This document shows, in pieces, positions 45,876-53,219 of a DNA stretch of 53,219 nt (its first letter is position 1; each line of letters begins with the position of its first letter). The translations under genes were made by a program, and so were the position numbers. A model generated the notes under the pieces. That model saw only the letters and a program-made list of their open reading frames with translations, was not told the origin of the DNA and ran no database searches. Origin of the DNA: SAR324 cluster bacterium (GTDB lineage Bacteria > SAR324 > NAC60-12); NCBI GenBank assembly GCA_022448485.1, contig JAKUUI010000008.1, positions 1 through 53,219 of the forward strand, read 5' to 3'.

Positions 45876-48032
45876 TTAATTACCTGTCATCTCACCCAGC
45901 ATCTTGTTTATCATCCGTAATCCTGTTTGATCTTTGAGAGTCAAAATGGATTCTGGATGAAACTGCACTGAAGCAACCGGCAAAGTTTTGTGTCGCAGCC
46001 CCATTATGAGACCAGCATCAGTTTTCGCCGTGACTTCCAGACAATCCGGAAGTGAATCAGATTCCACATAAAGACTATGATAGCGTCCTGCACTTAAAGG
46101 ATTTGGCAGCCCTGAATAAAATGATTCCCCATTGTGAATTATCTCAGCTGACTTGCCATGAATCGGGTGCTCCAGAGTCAGCAGTTTTGCGCCAAAATGT
46201 TCGGCAATGCCCTGGTGTCCAAGACACACTCCGAAAATGGGGATTCCCCTGGCAAGTGCTTCACCAACAAGTTCTGGTACTTTTTGTTCACTGGGGAATC
46301 CCGGGCCAGGCGAGATAAAAAGTAAATCTGGAACAATTTCGTCCAGCATTTTATATGGGAATCCTGAGCGGAGCGTGATCACTTTTGCGCCAGTTTGTCT
46401 CACATAACTGGCTAATGTGTGCACAAAGCTATCTTGATTATCGACAAATAAAACCGTTTTTTCTGCACCTGTTTGAGGCAAATCAAAAACCTCAGAAGCG
46501 GCTGGTTTGCTGCCCAAAGTTGCTCCCAAAAAGGCTGAAGCCTTAATCTGCGTTTCCCTTTCTTCTGTCTCTGGATCTGAGTCATAAAGCAATGTTGCGC
46601 CTGCCCGCACTGTGGCTTCTCCGTTTTTTAGGTGAACTGTGCGCAAAGTCATTCCGGTGCTGATAAAACCGTTAAACCACAAAAAACCAATACAGCCGCT
46701 ATACCAACCTCGTGGTGAATTTTCCATATTTTCAATTGTTTGCATGGCTGCAGGTTTTGGTGAACCAGTCACAGTGCAAGCCCACATGTGCGTCAAAATA
46801 GCATCAACTGCATCTCTGTCTTTGTTTAAAATACCTTCCAAATGATCAACGGTGTGAATCAGCCTTGAGTAACGTTCCAGCAGGCGGCGCCCGATTAGGT
46901 GTACGCTGCCCGGTTCACAAATTCTAGCCATATCGTTACGATCCACATCAGTGCACATCGTTAATTCAGATTCCTCTTTCTCCGAAGAAATCAGAGCTTT
47001 GATACGCTCAGCAGTTTCCATTGGATCACCACCGACAGGAACAGTGCCGGAAATGGGACTGGTTTCAAAGCGGTCTTCTTTTACTCGTACATACATTTCC
47101 GGAGACGCACCTACCAGTTGTTCTGTACCCATGTTGATCAGAAAACTGTAAGGACTGGGATTTTGTTCACAGATCCTTTGAAATAAATTGGAAGGCTGTT
47201 CTGCAAAACCTGTAGAAAAAGTTTGTGAAAGTACGACCTCAAAAAAATCTCCACGCCGGCAACCTTCCTGAATTTGTTTGACTTTCTTTTCAAATTCACC
47301 CGACTCATGATCGCATTTAATTTTTCCGTCTGCCTTTCCTGAAACAAGTGGAAATTCATCTCCAGTGTTCCACCAGCTTTCGGTCATGCCGTCCGGAGTA
47401 TCAATGTGATATTCAATTTTGTAAGCCTCCTCCTTTTGCCGGTCCACAACCACCAACTCAACAGGTAAAAACAAATGACAATCGGTTTGTTCCGGATCAC
47501 GTTTGTGTTTGGCTTCAATTTTTTCAAATTGATACACCAAATCATAACCAAATGCTCCATACAGTCCTAGATAAGGATCACCGCTACGGAACAGCTCAAA
47601 TGTTTTGCGAATCACAGAAAACACGCTTGGCTGACGGCTCCTTTCTTCTTCTGCGAAGAAATCCGGCCTTGTTTTTACAGTACCGGATAGTTTTTCTACA
47701 GGAAAATTCGAATCAGATTCAAAAATCAGTGATTTAAGATGCGGATGGTTTTGTAATACAGGTGCGATCAGCTTCAGTAGACGAGTTCCGTTAGGATTGA
47801 GAGCGTTGATTTCAAACTGCTGTTTCCTGGCAATCAGTTCCAGTGCAGGATGCACAAAACCCAAATCCCAGCGTGAATATCGATCAGGGACTTCATAATT
47901 ACTAACAAAAAGCGCCCCTTTTTTTGTATCAATATATTGATAAATTTTGTCGAGGGCATGCTCGGCATTCAAGGAAGTGATCCCCTTTTCGATTTTAACA
48001 CCACCCTGCGTTGTAAAAGTTGAATTATTCAT
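45876..48032 (-). CDS. trpE: Fused anthranilate synthase TrpE-TrpG
   Basis: A 718-residue fusion. The N-terminal about 510 residues are anthranilate synthase component I: the YLGLYGAFGYDLVYQFE segment, GDFFEVVLSQTF, SPEMYVRVKEDRFETSPISGT, TMCTDVDRNDMARIC and a C-terminal block MTLRTVHLKNGEATVRAGATL (residues split). After a short linker, residues about 525-718 are the glutamine amidotransferase: VDNQDSFVHTLASYV, ISPGPGFPSE, FGVCLGHQGIAEHFG (nucleophile Cys) and SVQFHPES (His-x-Glu). It turns chorismate and glutamine into anthranilate. The same fusion is known from rhizobia and a few other groups. It follows trpF by 33 bases. Confidence 0.95.
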   Translation of the reverse strand: MNNSTFTTQGGVKIEKGITSLNAEHALDKIYQYIDTKKGALFVSNYEVPDRYSRWDLGFVHPALELIARKQQFEINALNPNGTRLLKLIAPVLQNHPHLKSLIFESDSNFPVEKLSGTVKTRPDFFAEEERSRQPSVFSVIRKTFELFRSGDPYLGLYGAFGYDLVYQFEKIEAKHKRDPEQTDCHLFLPVELVVVDRQKEEAYKIEYHIDTPDGMTESWWNTGDEFPLVSGKADGKIKCDHESGEFEKKVKQIQEGCRRGDFFEVVLSQTFSTGFAEQPSNLFQRICEQNPSPYSFLINMGTEQLVGASPEMYVRVKEDRFETSPISGTVPVGGDPMETAERIKALISSEKEESELTMCTDVDRNDMARICEPGSVHLIGRRLLERYSRLIHTVDHLEGILNKDRDAVDAILTHMWACTVTGSPKPAAMQTIENMENSPRGWYSGCIGFLWFNGFISTGMTLRTVHLKNGEATVRAGATLLYDSDPETEERETQIKASAFLGATLGSKPAASEVFDLPQTGAEKTVLFVDNQDSFVHTLASYVRQTGAKVITLRSGFPYKMLDEIVPDLLFISPGPGFPSEQKVPELVGEALARGIPIFGVCLGHQGIAEHFGAKLLTLEHPIHGKSAEIIHNGESFYSGLPNPLSAGRYHSLYVESDSLPDCLEVTAKTDAGLIMGLRHKTLPVASVQFHPESILTLKDQTGLRMINKMLGEMTGN

Positions 48033-48065
48033 GTCTTCAAGTAAATCTTAAGTGTTTGAAAAAAA

Positions 48066-48698
48066 TCAATTTCTAAGGTTTCGAATAAATTTTTCAACTC
48101 GCAATAAATCTTTAATCCCAGGTTGGCTTTCCACGCCACTGCAGACATCCACACCCCAGGGCCGTACTTTTTTTACTGCCTCCGCAACATTTACAGGAGT
48201 CATCCCACCGGCGAGAATCATCTTACCCAAACCGGAAGCAGCACTGGCCAGGTTCCAGTCAATTGTTTGTCCTGAACCACCGTAGTGAGCTTTGCTGTAG
48301 GCATCCAGCAAAAATGTTTCCTGACCATACTCTTTGATCTGCTGCAACTTAAATTCAGAAGACACACGAAATGCTTTAAACCAAGGAACCCCTAAATTTG
48401 CGGTTATTGGAACCTCCTCATCTCCATGCAATTGTGCCAAGTCCATGCGTGTTTCCTGCATGATGTTTTTCAACGAATCCGGTGATTCGTTTACAAAAAC
48501 CCCCACAGTTGTTACTGATTCCGGAAGAGCGCTAACAATTTCCCGTGCTTTTTCCGGCACAATGTAACGGGAGGAACCTGGCCAGCAATTGAATCCAATC
48601 CAGTCTGCGCCCAATTCAACGCAGGACAATGCCTGTTCAAGACTGGTGAGACCGCAAATTTTAATTATAGGATATACTGTGGTCTGATTAGTCTTCAT
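48066..48698 (-). CDS. trpF: Phosphoribosylanthranilate isomerase
   Basis: A 210-residue TIM-barrel enzyme of normal size that isomerises PRA to CdRP in tryptophan synthesis. It starts IIKICGLTSLEQALSCVELG (catalytic Cys), has VGVFVNESPD, LAQLHGDE and LLDAYSKAHYGGSGQTIDW with the phosphate-binding GGSG, then MILAGGMTPVNV and GVDVCSGVESQPGIKD. All expected segments are present. It is the first gene of the trpF-trpE(G) pair. Confidence 0.97.
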   Translation of the reverse strand: MKTNQTTVYPIIKICGLTSLEQALSCVELGADWIGFNCWPGSSRYIVPEKAREIVSALPESVTTVGVFVNESPDSLKNIMQETRMDLAQLHGDEEVPITANLGVPWFKAFRVSSEFKLQQIKEYGQETFLLDAYSKAHYGGSGQTIDWNLASAASGLGKMILAGGMTPVNVAEAVKKVRPWGVDVCSGVESQPGIKDLLRVEKFIRNLRN

Positions 48699-48801
48699 TA
48701 GCTTCTAGATTGGTATTTTTCTATTGAAACGTTATAATGTCTAGTCACTCTAAGATACGAAGACTCACGAAATTAGCAACGAAAAAATTCCAGAAAATCA
48801 G

Positions 48802-49109
48802 ATGACTCTTCATAATTCTACCCATTTTTGGAATGGAGACACCTTGGTGCTGCATCTCTTTCTGCAACCTCGTGCCTCGCAAAACGAATAGGTAGGCCAA
48901 TACAACGGGCGGATACGTCTTTGTATTACTCAGCTCCTGTTGACAATCAAGCCAACCGGGAATGTGTGAAGTTTTTTTCAAAATCATTAAAAACTGCAAA
49001 AACAAACGTGAATGTGGTTCGAGGTCGAACAAGTAGCACAAAGACAGTAGAAATTCACCACCCTGATCCAGAAGGCTGGAAAAAGATTTTAGAGCTGTTA
49101 GGAGATTAG
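48802..49109 (+). pseudogene. DUF167 (YggU-like) gene with internal stop and frameshift
   Basis: A DUF167 protein of about 100 residues is readable across two frames. From ATG 48802: MTLHNSTHFWNGDTL, LFLQPRASQNE, then TAG at 48889-48891, then VGQYNGRIRLCIT in the same frame. The conserved APVDNQANRECVKFFSK continues in another frame from about 48933 and ends KILELLGD at 49109. In family members the stop position is Ile (NEIVG). One A lost and one G gained around 48888-48892 would restore it, and one base lost near 48931 explains the shift. The motif order is intact, so damage is recent or due to sequence error. Confidence 0.75.
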
Positions 49110-49189
49110 TTGATCAGGATTTTGACCGTAGTTTACTTTTGATCCACTGCCTGAAAACGTACATACAAACTATTTATCTTTTTAAATTC

Positions 49190-52100
49190 GTGAAAAAAAC
49201 TAACCCAAAAATAGTTCCTAAATTACGATTCTGGAGCATATCTGCCCTGCTGACAGGCCTCTTTTTTTATACGGCGGCAGGAACTGCAGCAGCACAGTGT
49301 TTAACCAGCGGTTTGAATGAGGAAGATCAGCTAGCAATGGCAAGGGGATTATTTGAAGATGGGCTGTTTTCAGCATCAAGTGAAACTGCAAAGTGTTACC
49401 TTGAAGAATTTTCTGAAAGTACAGCTCGAGAAGAAGTCTTTTTCCTTCTGGCAGAAGCCTTACGCAAAGGAGGCGATCTTCAGGGGGCAGTAAAAGCTTA
49501 TGATGAGCTGAATAAAAACTTTCCAAATAGCAAAACTTATAGAGATAATGCCCTGCTCCAAAAAGGAATTTCTCTGGCCATCAGCAGAAAATATCCTGCT
49601 GCAATCGAAACATTGAAATCGTTGCTGCATGATTTCCCCCAAACCACTTACAGAGACGAAGCCCATTACTGGCTGGGTTATGCAACGTCGTATAGCGCAG
49701 AGTTGTCACGAAAAAAGAACAAAAAAGAAGCCTTATGGGAATATCTGGCTTCCACGCAGCATTTCATTGAAGCACGTCCTGAAACATTAAGATCGAAGCA
49801 GCAACAGGAACGTTGGTATTTAATGGGACGGGCTTGGTGGTTCCTGAAGGACATAACAAAAGCAGAAGAAGCGTGGAGTCAATACCTGAAACGCTCAAAG
49901 TCAATCGAACCGGAACAAGCTTCGAATCTCAAGTATCAGTTAGCCACAAGCTTTCAGCAAGAAAAAAACTACGCAAAAGCTGAAAAATGGTTTGCGCGTA
50001 TTGCGAAAGAGCACCCAGACTCAAAACTAGCTTCTGCATCAACATTTTTACGTGCAGAAATGGCTTACGCAGATTCAGTTCAAAAGACAAAAACTGAGGC
50101 CTTGGATTCCCTGTCCATAAGCCGCCTGGTGAAATATTACAAACTATATTTAGACAAGAAAGATAATGAGCATCAGGCTCTTACTTATTATCGAATAGGG
50201 GTTTTACAGCAAACCGACCAACCAAACGAAACCATTTCTGCATTTCAAAAATATTTAAACACAAAAGACAAAACGTATGCAACTGAAGTACTTTATCGCC
50301 TGGGGTATTTATACATTGAAACCAATCATCAAAAAAAGGCTATACAAACCTTTGAAAAATATTTAAGCATGAAAGACAAAACATATACGGCTGAAGTGCA
50401 TTACCGCTTGGGGAATCTGTTTATTGAGACAAAACAGCACAAAAAGGCTATTCAGATCTTTGAAAAATATTTAAACATGAATGACAAAACTTATACGGCT
50501 GAAGTGTATTATCGCCTGGGATATTTGTTTATTGAAAGCAAGCAACAGAAAAAGGCTATTCAGATCTTTGAAAATTATTTGAGCACGAATAACAAAACAT
50601 ATACGGCTGAAGTACATTATCACCTAGGGAATTTGTACATTGAAACCAAACAACAGAAAAAGGCCATCCAGACCTTTGAAAAATATTTAAACACGAATGA
50701 CAAAACCTATGGCAGTGAGGTGCTTTACCAGTTAGCTTATCTTTACATTGAAGCCAAACGGCCAAAAAAGGCTATTCAGATCTTTGAAAAATATCTGAGT
50801 ATGAAAGACAAGACTTTAATCAGTGAAGTGCATTATCGCTTAGGATATCTCTATCTTGAAACCAAACAACAAAAAAAGGCCATTGAAAGCTTTGAAGAAT
50901 ACCTGAATTCGAAAGCCAAAACTTATTCTGCTGAAGTGAATTACCAGTTAGCTTTCCTCTATATTGAAACTAAACAGCAAAAAAAGGCGATTAAAATCTT
51001 TGAAAAATACTTGAGCACGAATGACAAAACTTATGTCAGCGAAGTGCTTTATCGCCTGGCTTTCCTCTACATTGATGCTAACCAGCAGAAAAAGGCCATC
51101 GACAGCTTCAATAAATATTTAAATTTAAAGGATAAGACTCATACGGCAGAAGTACAATACCAGTTAGGTTTTCTTTATATTGAAACTAAACAGCAAAAAA
51201 AGGCGATTAAGATCTTTGAAAAATACTTGAGAATGAATGACAAAACTTATGTCAGCGAAGTGCTTTATCGCCTGGCTTTCCTCTACATTGATGCTAACCA
51301 GCAGAAAAAGGCCATCGACAGCTTCAATAAATATTTAAATTTAAAGGATAAGACTCATACGGCAGAAGTACAATACCAGTTAGGTTTTCTTTATATTGAA
51401 ACTAAACAGCAAAAAAAGGCGATTAAGATCTTTGAAAAATACTTGAGAATGAATGACAAAACTTATGTCAGCGAAGTGCTTTATCGCCTGGCTTTCCTCT
51501 ACATTGATGCTAACCAACAGAAAAAGGCCATCGACAGCTTCAATAAATATTTGAGTTTAAAGGATAAGACTCATGCCGCTGAAGTACAATACCAGTTAGG
51601 TTTCCTTTATATTGGAACTAAACAGCAAAAAAAGGCGATTAAGATCTTTGAAAAATATCTCGCCGGTGATGATGAAGAACATCTTGCAGAGATACAACTT
51701 AGATTAGGTTATCTCTACATTGAAACTAAACAGCAAAAAAAGGCGATTAAGATCTTTGAAAAATATCTCGCCAGCGGTGCTATTTTATATACTGCTGAGA
51801 CGCAACTCAGTTTGGGTTACCTCTACGTGGAGGCCAAAAAGCCTTTTCTCGCAATTGCTGCATTGGAGGAAGTACGTCTGCATCCGGATTACCAGAGAAA
51901 TTATGAGCTGTTGCAAACTTTAATGGAACTTTACCGGGAAAACGTCTCGGAGGAGAAGTATGTACGGTTTCTTTTAACAGTCATAAGTGATCACAATTTG
52001 GAAGAAAAGGTACGGCATGATTTTCATACTCAGTTGATTATTGAATACTTCGAACAGAAGAAATGTGAGAGATTGATCTCAGAATTAAATAACGATCCTG

Positions 52101-53219
52101 GCTACTTGCAAAATTCAAAAATTTCAAACACAAAAGAGTGGCAGCATTTAATTTACATGAGAGGTAGCTGTCTGATTGAGACAAAAAGGTGGAACGAAGC
52201 TCGATCAGATTTACGTCAAATTCGTGATACTGAAAAGTATCGTGGACAGTCAATCCGGATGCTGCTTGAGGCGCACAAGCATTTAGAAGACTGGAAGTCA
52301 ATTACGTGGGAATTTCAAGAAGTTTATGACAGAAAATCTCCTGTATTGACAACAACCGATTTTCAACTTTGGGTTTTTGCTGCACAACGCAGGCAAGACT
52401 TTCAAAGTCTTGAACGTTTAGAAATAATTTACGAGCGTTGGAAAAAGTCGTTTCCTGATGATTCTCAGAAATTAGATGAGGTCAACAGATATATCTCCGG
52501 AAAGTATCTGCAGGAACTGACTGAACAAGAAAATTGGAAGGGAGTATCATCTCATATTCGAAAAGAGCTTCAGTTAGGCTACATCTCACTCGATGATCAG
52601 ATTTTTTCGCAATTGCTCTTTGCAGAACAAAAACTTGAAAACTGGGCAGGAGTCATGAGTGCCTATGCTCTTTTACGTAAGCATGACCCAAAACGGGCTG
52701 AAACACTGGATACCCTGATCAGCCAAGCTGAAGCTGCAGAAAAACTCGGGAAAAAAGAGCTCTCACTGGGATATTATCGACAGGCATTAAAAGTAAAACC
52801 GCTCAATGAAAAAGACAAAAAGAAGCAGATAGAAATCAAAAAATATCTGGCACAAAGTTCTTTCAAAAAATGGATTGAAAAAGAAGAATGGTCAAAAGTC
52901 ACCAAGGCAATTCGCCAGGAGGTAAAAGCTAAAATGAGAATTTTGGATGATGCGAATTTTGAACTCCTGCTTTATGCCGAAAATCAAAAGTCCGGTAGCA
53001 AAAAACATAATGGAATACTTGATGCCTATGATCTTTTACGTAAGCATGTCCCGAAACGGACTGAAACACTAGATGAGCTGATCAATCAAGCTGAAGCTGC
53101 AGAAAAACTAGGGGAAAAAGAGCTCTCACTGAAATATTATCAACAGGCATTAAAAGTAAAACCGCTCAATGAAAAAGACAAAAAGAAGCAGATAGAAATC
53201 AAAAAATATCTGGCACAAA
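49190..53219 (+). CDS. Large secreted TPR protein with recent repeat expansion (partial)
   Basis: An open frame from GTG 49190 to the window end encodes at least 1343 residues. It begins with a signal peptide (hydrophobic SISALLTGLFFYTAAG, cleavage likely after TAAA before QC). Residues about 40-380 hold ordinary TPR/Sel1-like helical repeats. Residues about 380-885 hold at least 15 TPR units of exactly 36 residues, such as KAIQIFEKYLNMND, then KTYTAEVYYRLGYLFIE. The following 460 residues are helical, with a longer repeat near the end. TPR arrays bind partner proteins; in the periplasm or outer membrane this could be an assembly scaffold. No catalytic domain appears in the visible part. Confidence 0.85.
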   Translation, partial: MKKTNPKIVPKLRFWSISALLTGLFFYTAAGTAAAQCLTSGLNEEDQLAMARGLFEDGLFSASSETAKCYLEEFSESTAREEVFFLLAEALRKGGDLQGAVKAYDELNKNFPNSKTYRDNALLQKGISLAISRKYPAAIETLKSLLHDFPQTTYRDEAHYWLGYATSYSAELSRKKNKKEALWEYLASTQHFIEARPETLRSKQQQERWYLMGRAWWFLKDITKAEEAWSQYLKRSKSIEPEQASNLKYQLATSFQQEKNYAKAEKWFARIAKEHPDSKLASASTFLRAEMAYADSVQKTKTEALDSLSISRLVKYYKLYLDKKDNEHQALTYYRIGVLQQTDQPNETISAFQKYLNTKDKTYATEVLYRLGYLYIETNHQKKAIQTFEKYLSMKDKTYTAEVHYRLGNLFIETKQHKKAIQIFEKYLNMNDKTYTAEVYYRLGYLFIESKQQKKAIQIFENYLSTNNKTYTAEVHYHLGNLYIETKQQKKAIQTFEKYLNTNDKTYGSEVLYQLAYLYIEAKRPKKAIQIFEKYLSMKDKTLISEVHYRLGYLYLETKQQKKAIESFEEYLNSKAKTYSAEVNYQLAFLYIETKQQKKAIKIFEKYLSTNDKTYVSEVLYRLAFLYIDANQQKKAIDSFNKYLNLKDKTHTAEVQYQLGFLYIETKQQKKAIKIFEKYLRMNDKTYVSEVLYRLAFLYIDANQQKKAIDSFNKYLNLKDKTHTAEVQYQLGFLYIETKQQKKAIKIFEKYLRMNDKTYVSEVLYRLAFLYIDANQQKKAIDSFNKYLSLKDKTHAAEVQYQLGFLYIGTKQQKKAIKIFEKYLAGDDEEHLAEIQLRLGYLYIETKQQKKAIKIFEKYLASGAILYTAETQLSLGYLYVEAKKPFLAIAALEEVRLHPDYQRNYELLQTLMELYRENVSEEKYVRFLLTVISDHNLEEKVRHDFHTQLIIEYFEQKKCERLISELNNDPGYLQNSKISNTKEWQHLIYMRGSCLIETKRWNEARSDLRQIRDTEKYRGQSIRMLLEAHKHLEDWKSITWEFQEVYDRKSPVLTTTDFQLWVFAAQRRQDFQSLERLEIIYERWKKSFPDDSQKLDEVNRYISGKYLQELTEQENWKGVSSHIRKELQLGYISLDDQIFSQLLFAEQKLENWAGVMSAYALLRKHDPKRAETLDTLISQAEAAEKLGKKELSLGYYRQALKVKPLNEKDKKKQIEIKKYLAQSSFKKWIEKEEWSKVTKAIRQEVKAKMRILDDANFELLLYAENQKSGSKKHNGILDAYDLLRKHVPKRTETLDELINQAEAAEKLGEKELSLKYYQQALKVKPLNEKDKKKQIEIKKYLAQ
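50328..51847 (+). repeat. Tandem array of 108-bp TPR units
   Basis: About 14-15 consecutive units of 108 bases each encode 36-residue TPRs with a near-constant frame (K-A-I-x-x-F-E-K-Y-L ... Y-x-L-x-x-L-Y-I-E-x-K-Q-Q-K). Early units (50344-50980) are diverged in sequence. Units from 50984 are much more alike and grouped in pairs. Unit length is 36 rather than the canonical 34 because of a two-residue longer turn. Confidence 0.85.
50984..51631 (+). repeat. Three nearly identical 216-bp higher-order repeats
   Basis: Within the TPR array, two-unit blocks of 216 bases begin at 50984, 51200 and 51416. The second and third blocks are almost base-for-base identical, as is most of the first. Each block encodes one KAIKIFEKYL unit and one KAIDSFNKYL unit. 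Identity at synonymous positions points to very recent duplication or gene conversion. Confidence 0.85.
52661..53219 (+). repeat. 363-bp direct repeat at the window end (partial)
   Basis: A segment encoding AY-x-LLRKH-x-PKR-x-ETLD, then QAEAAEKLG-x-KELSL, KPLNEKDKKKQIEIKKYLA starts at 52661 and again at 53024. The period is 363 bases (121 residues). The second copy is cut by the window end. The two copies are highly similar in DNA sequence, so this is a second, longer-period expansion in the same gene. Confidence 0.75.

Noticed and set aside
49218-49526. Minus-strand frames near the start of the TPR gene
   Set aside because: They lie antisense to the open TPR frame that starts at 49190 and continues to the window end.
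50328-51847. CRISPR-like array
   Set aside because: The units are in-frame 108-bp coding repeats without unique spacers; they encode TPR motifs.

Overview
This looks like about 53 kb of chromosome from a Gram-negative, LPS-type bacterium with moderately low GC, roughly 40 percent by eye. Tol/Lol envelope genes, a PBP1a-type peptidoglycan synthase, a periplasmic amidase and several lipoprotein-like signal peptides support that. The gene mix fits an uncultured deltaproteobacterial or SAR324-like lineage: a citramalate synthase closest to the Leptospira type, a fused TrpE-TrpG, a bacterial tricorn protease, scattered trp genes, and rpsD beside alaS rather than in a ribosomal operon. The lineage is inference; there is no rRNA marker in the window. 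No tRNA, rRNA, CRISPR array, insertion sequence or prophage was recognised.

Layout. 1-1.8 kb: an R3H-domain protein, then a Mini-III RNase gene that is still readable but broken by two frameshifts, then a small CcmI-like membrane protein. 1.8-5.8 kb (minus): carB behind a DUF218/YdcF-type membrane protein. 6.4-13 kb (plus, except HU): a Cys/His-motif membrane protein, PBP1a, HU (convergent, with a dyad between), a TolA/TonB-like protein, tolB and an overlapping HNH nuclease gene. 13.2-19.3 kb: hypothetical proteins, a MarC-family protein, a LysM protein and its paralogue fused to an amidase, a HAD hydrolase and a small membrane protein. 19.3-23.3 kb: cimA, a NadD-like/CinA-like fusion and trpD. 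23.3-25.7 kb: a phosphodiesterase, a rhodanese/Nfu fusion and a small membrane protein. 25.7-32.3 kb (minus): plsX-rpmF, a 7Fe ferredoxin, lolC/E-alaS and rpsD. 32.5-33.3 kb: a decayed MFS transporter. 33.4-37.4 kb: amidohydrolase, M20 peptidase, DUF3127 protein and DAHP synthase. 37.4-38.9 kb (minus): a UMF1 transporter behind a 63-residue protein. 39.2-45.9 kb: an orphan GspL-like protein, tricorn protease, a coiled-coil zinc-ribbon protein and a lipoprotein. 45.9-48.7 kb (minus): trpF-trpE(G). 48.8-53.2 kb: a broken DUF167 gene, and a very large secreted TPR protein that runs off the window.

Functionally the window combines amino-acid biosynthesis (carbamoyl phosphate, shikimate entry, tryptophan, isoleucine through citramalate), envelope building (PBP1a, amidase, Tol, Lol), cofactor work (Fe-S carrier, NAD-related fusion) and protein turnover. 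The observations most worth following are the young 216-bp repeat expansion in the TPR gene, the NadD-CinA fusion, the cysteine-less rhodanese fused to an Nfu carrier, the duplicated LysM/amidase module, and three genes with frame-disrupting lesions that must be sorted into real decay or sequence error. I did not identify a clearly new multi-gene system.
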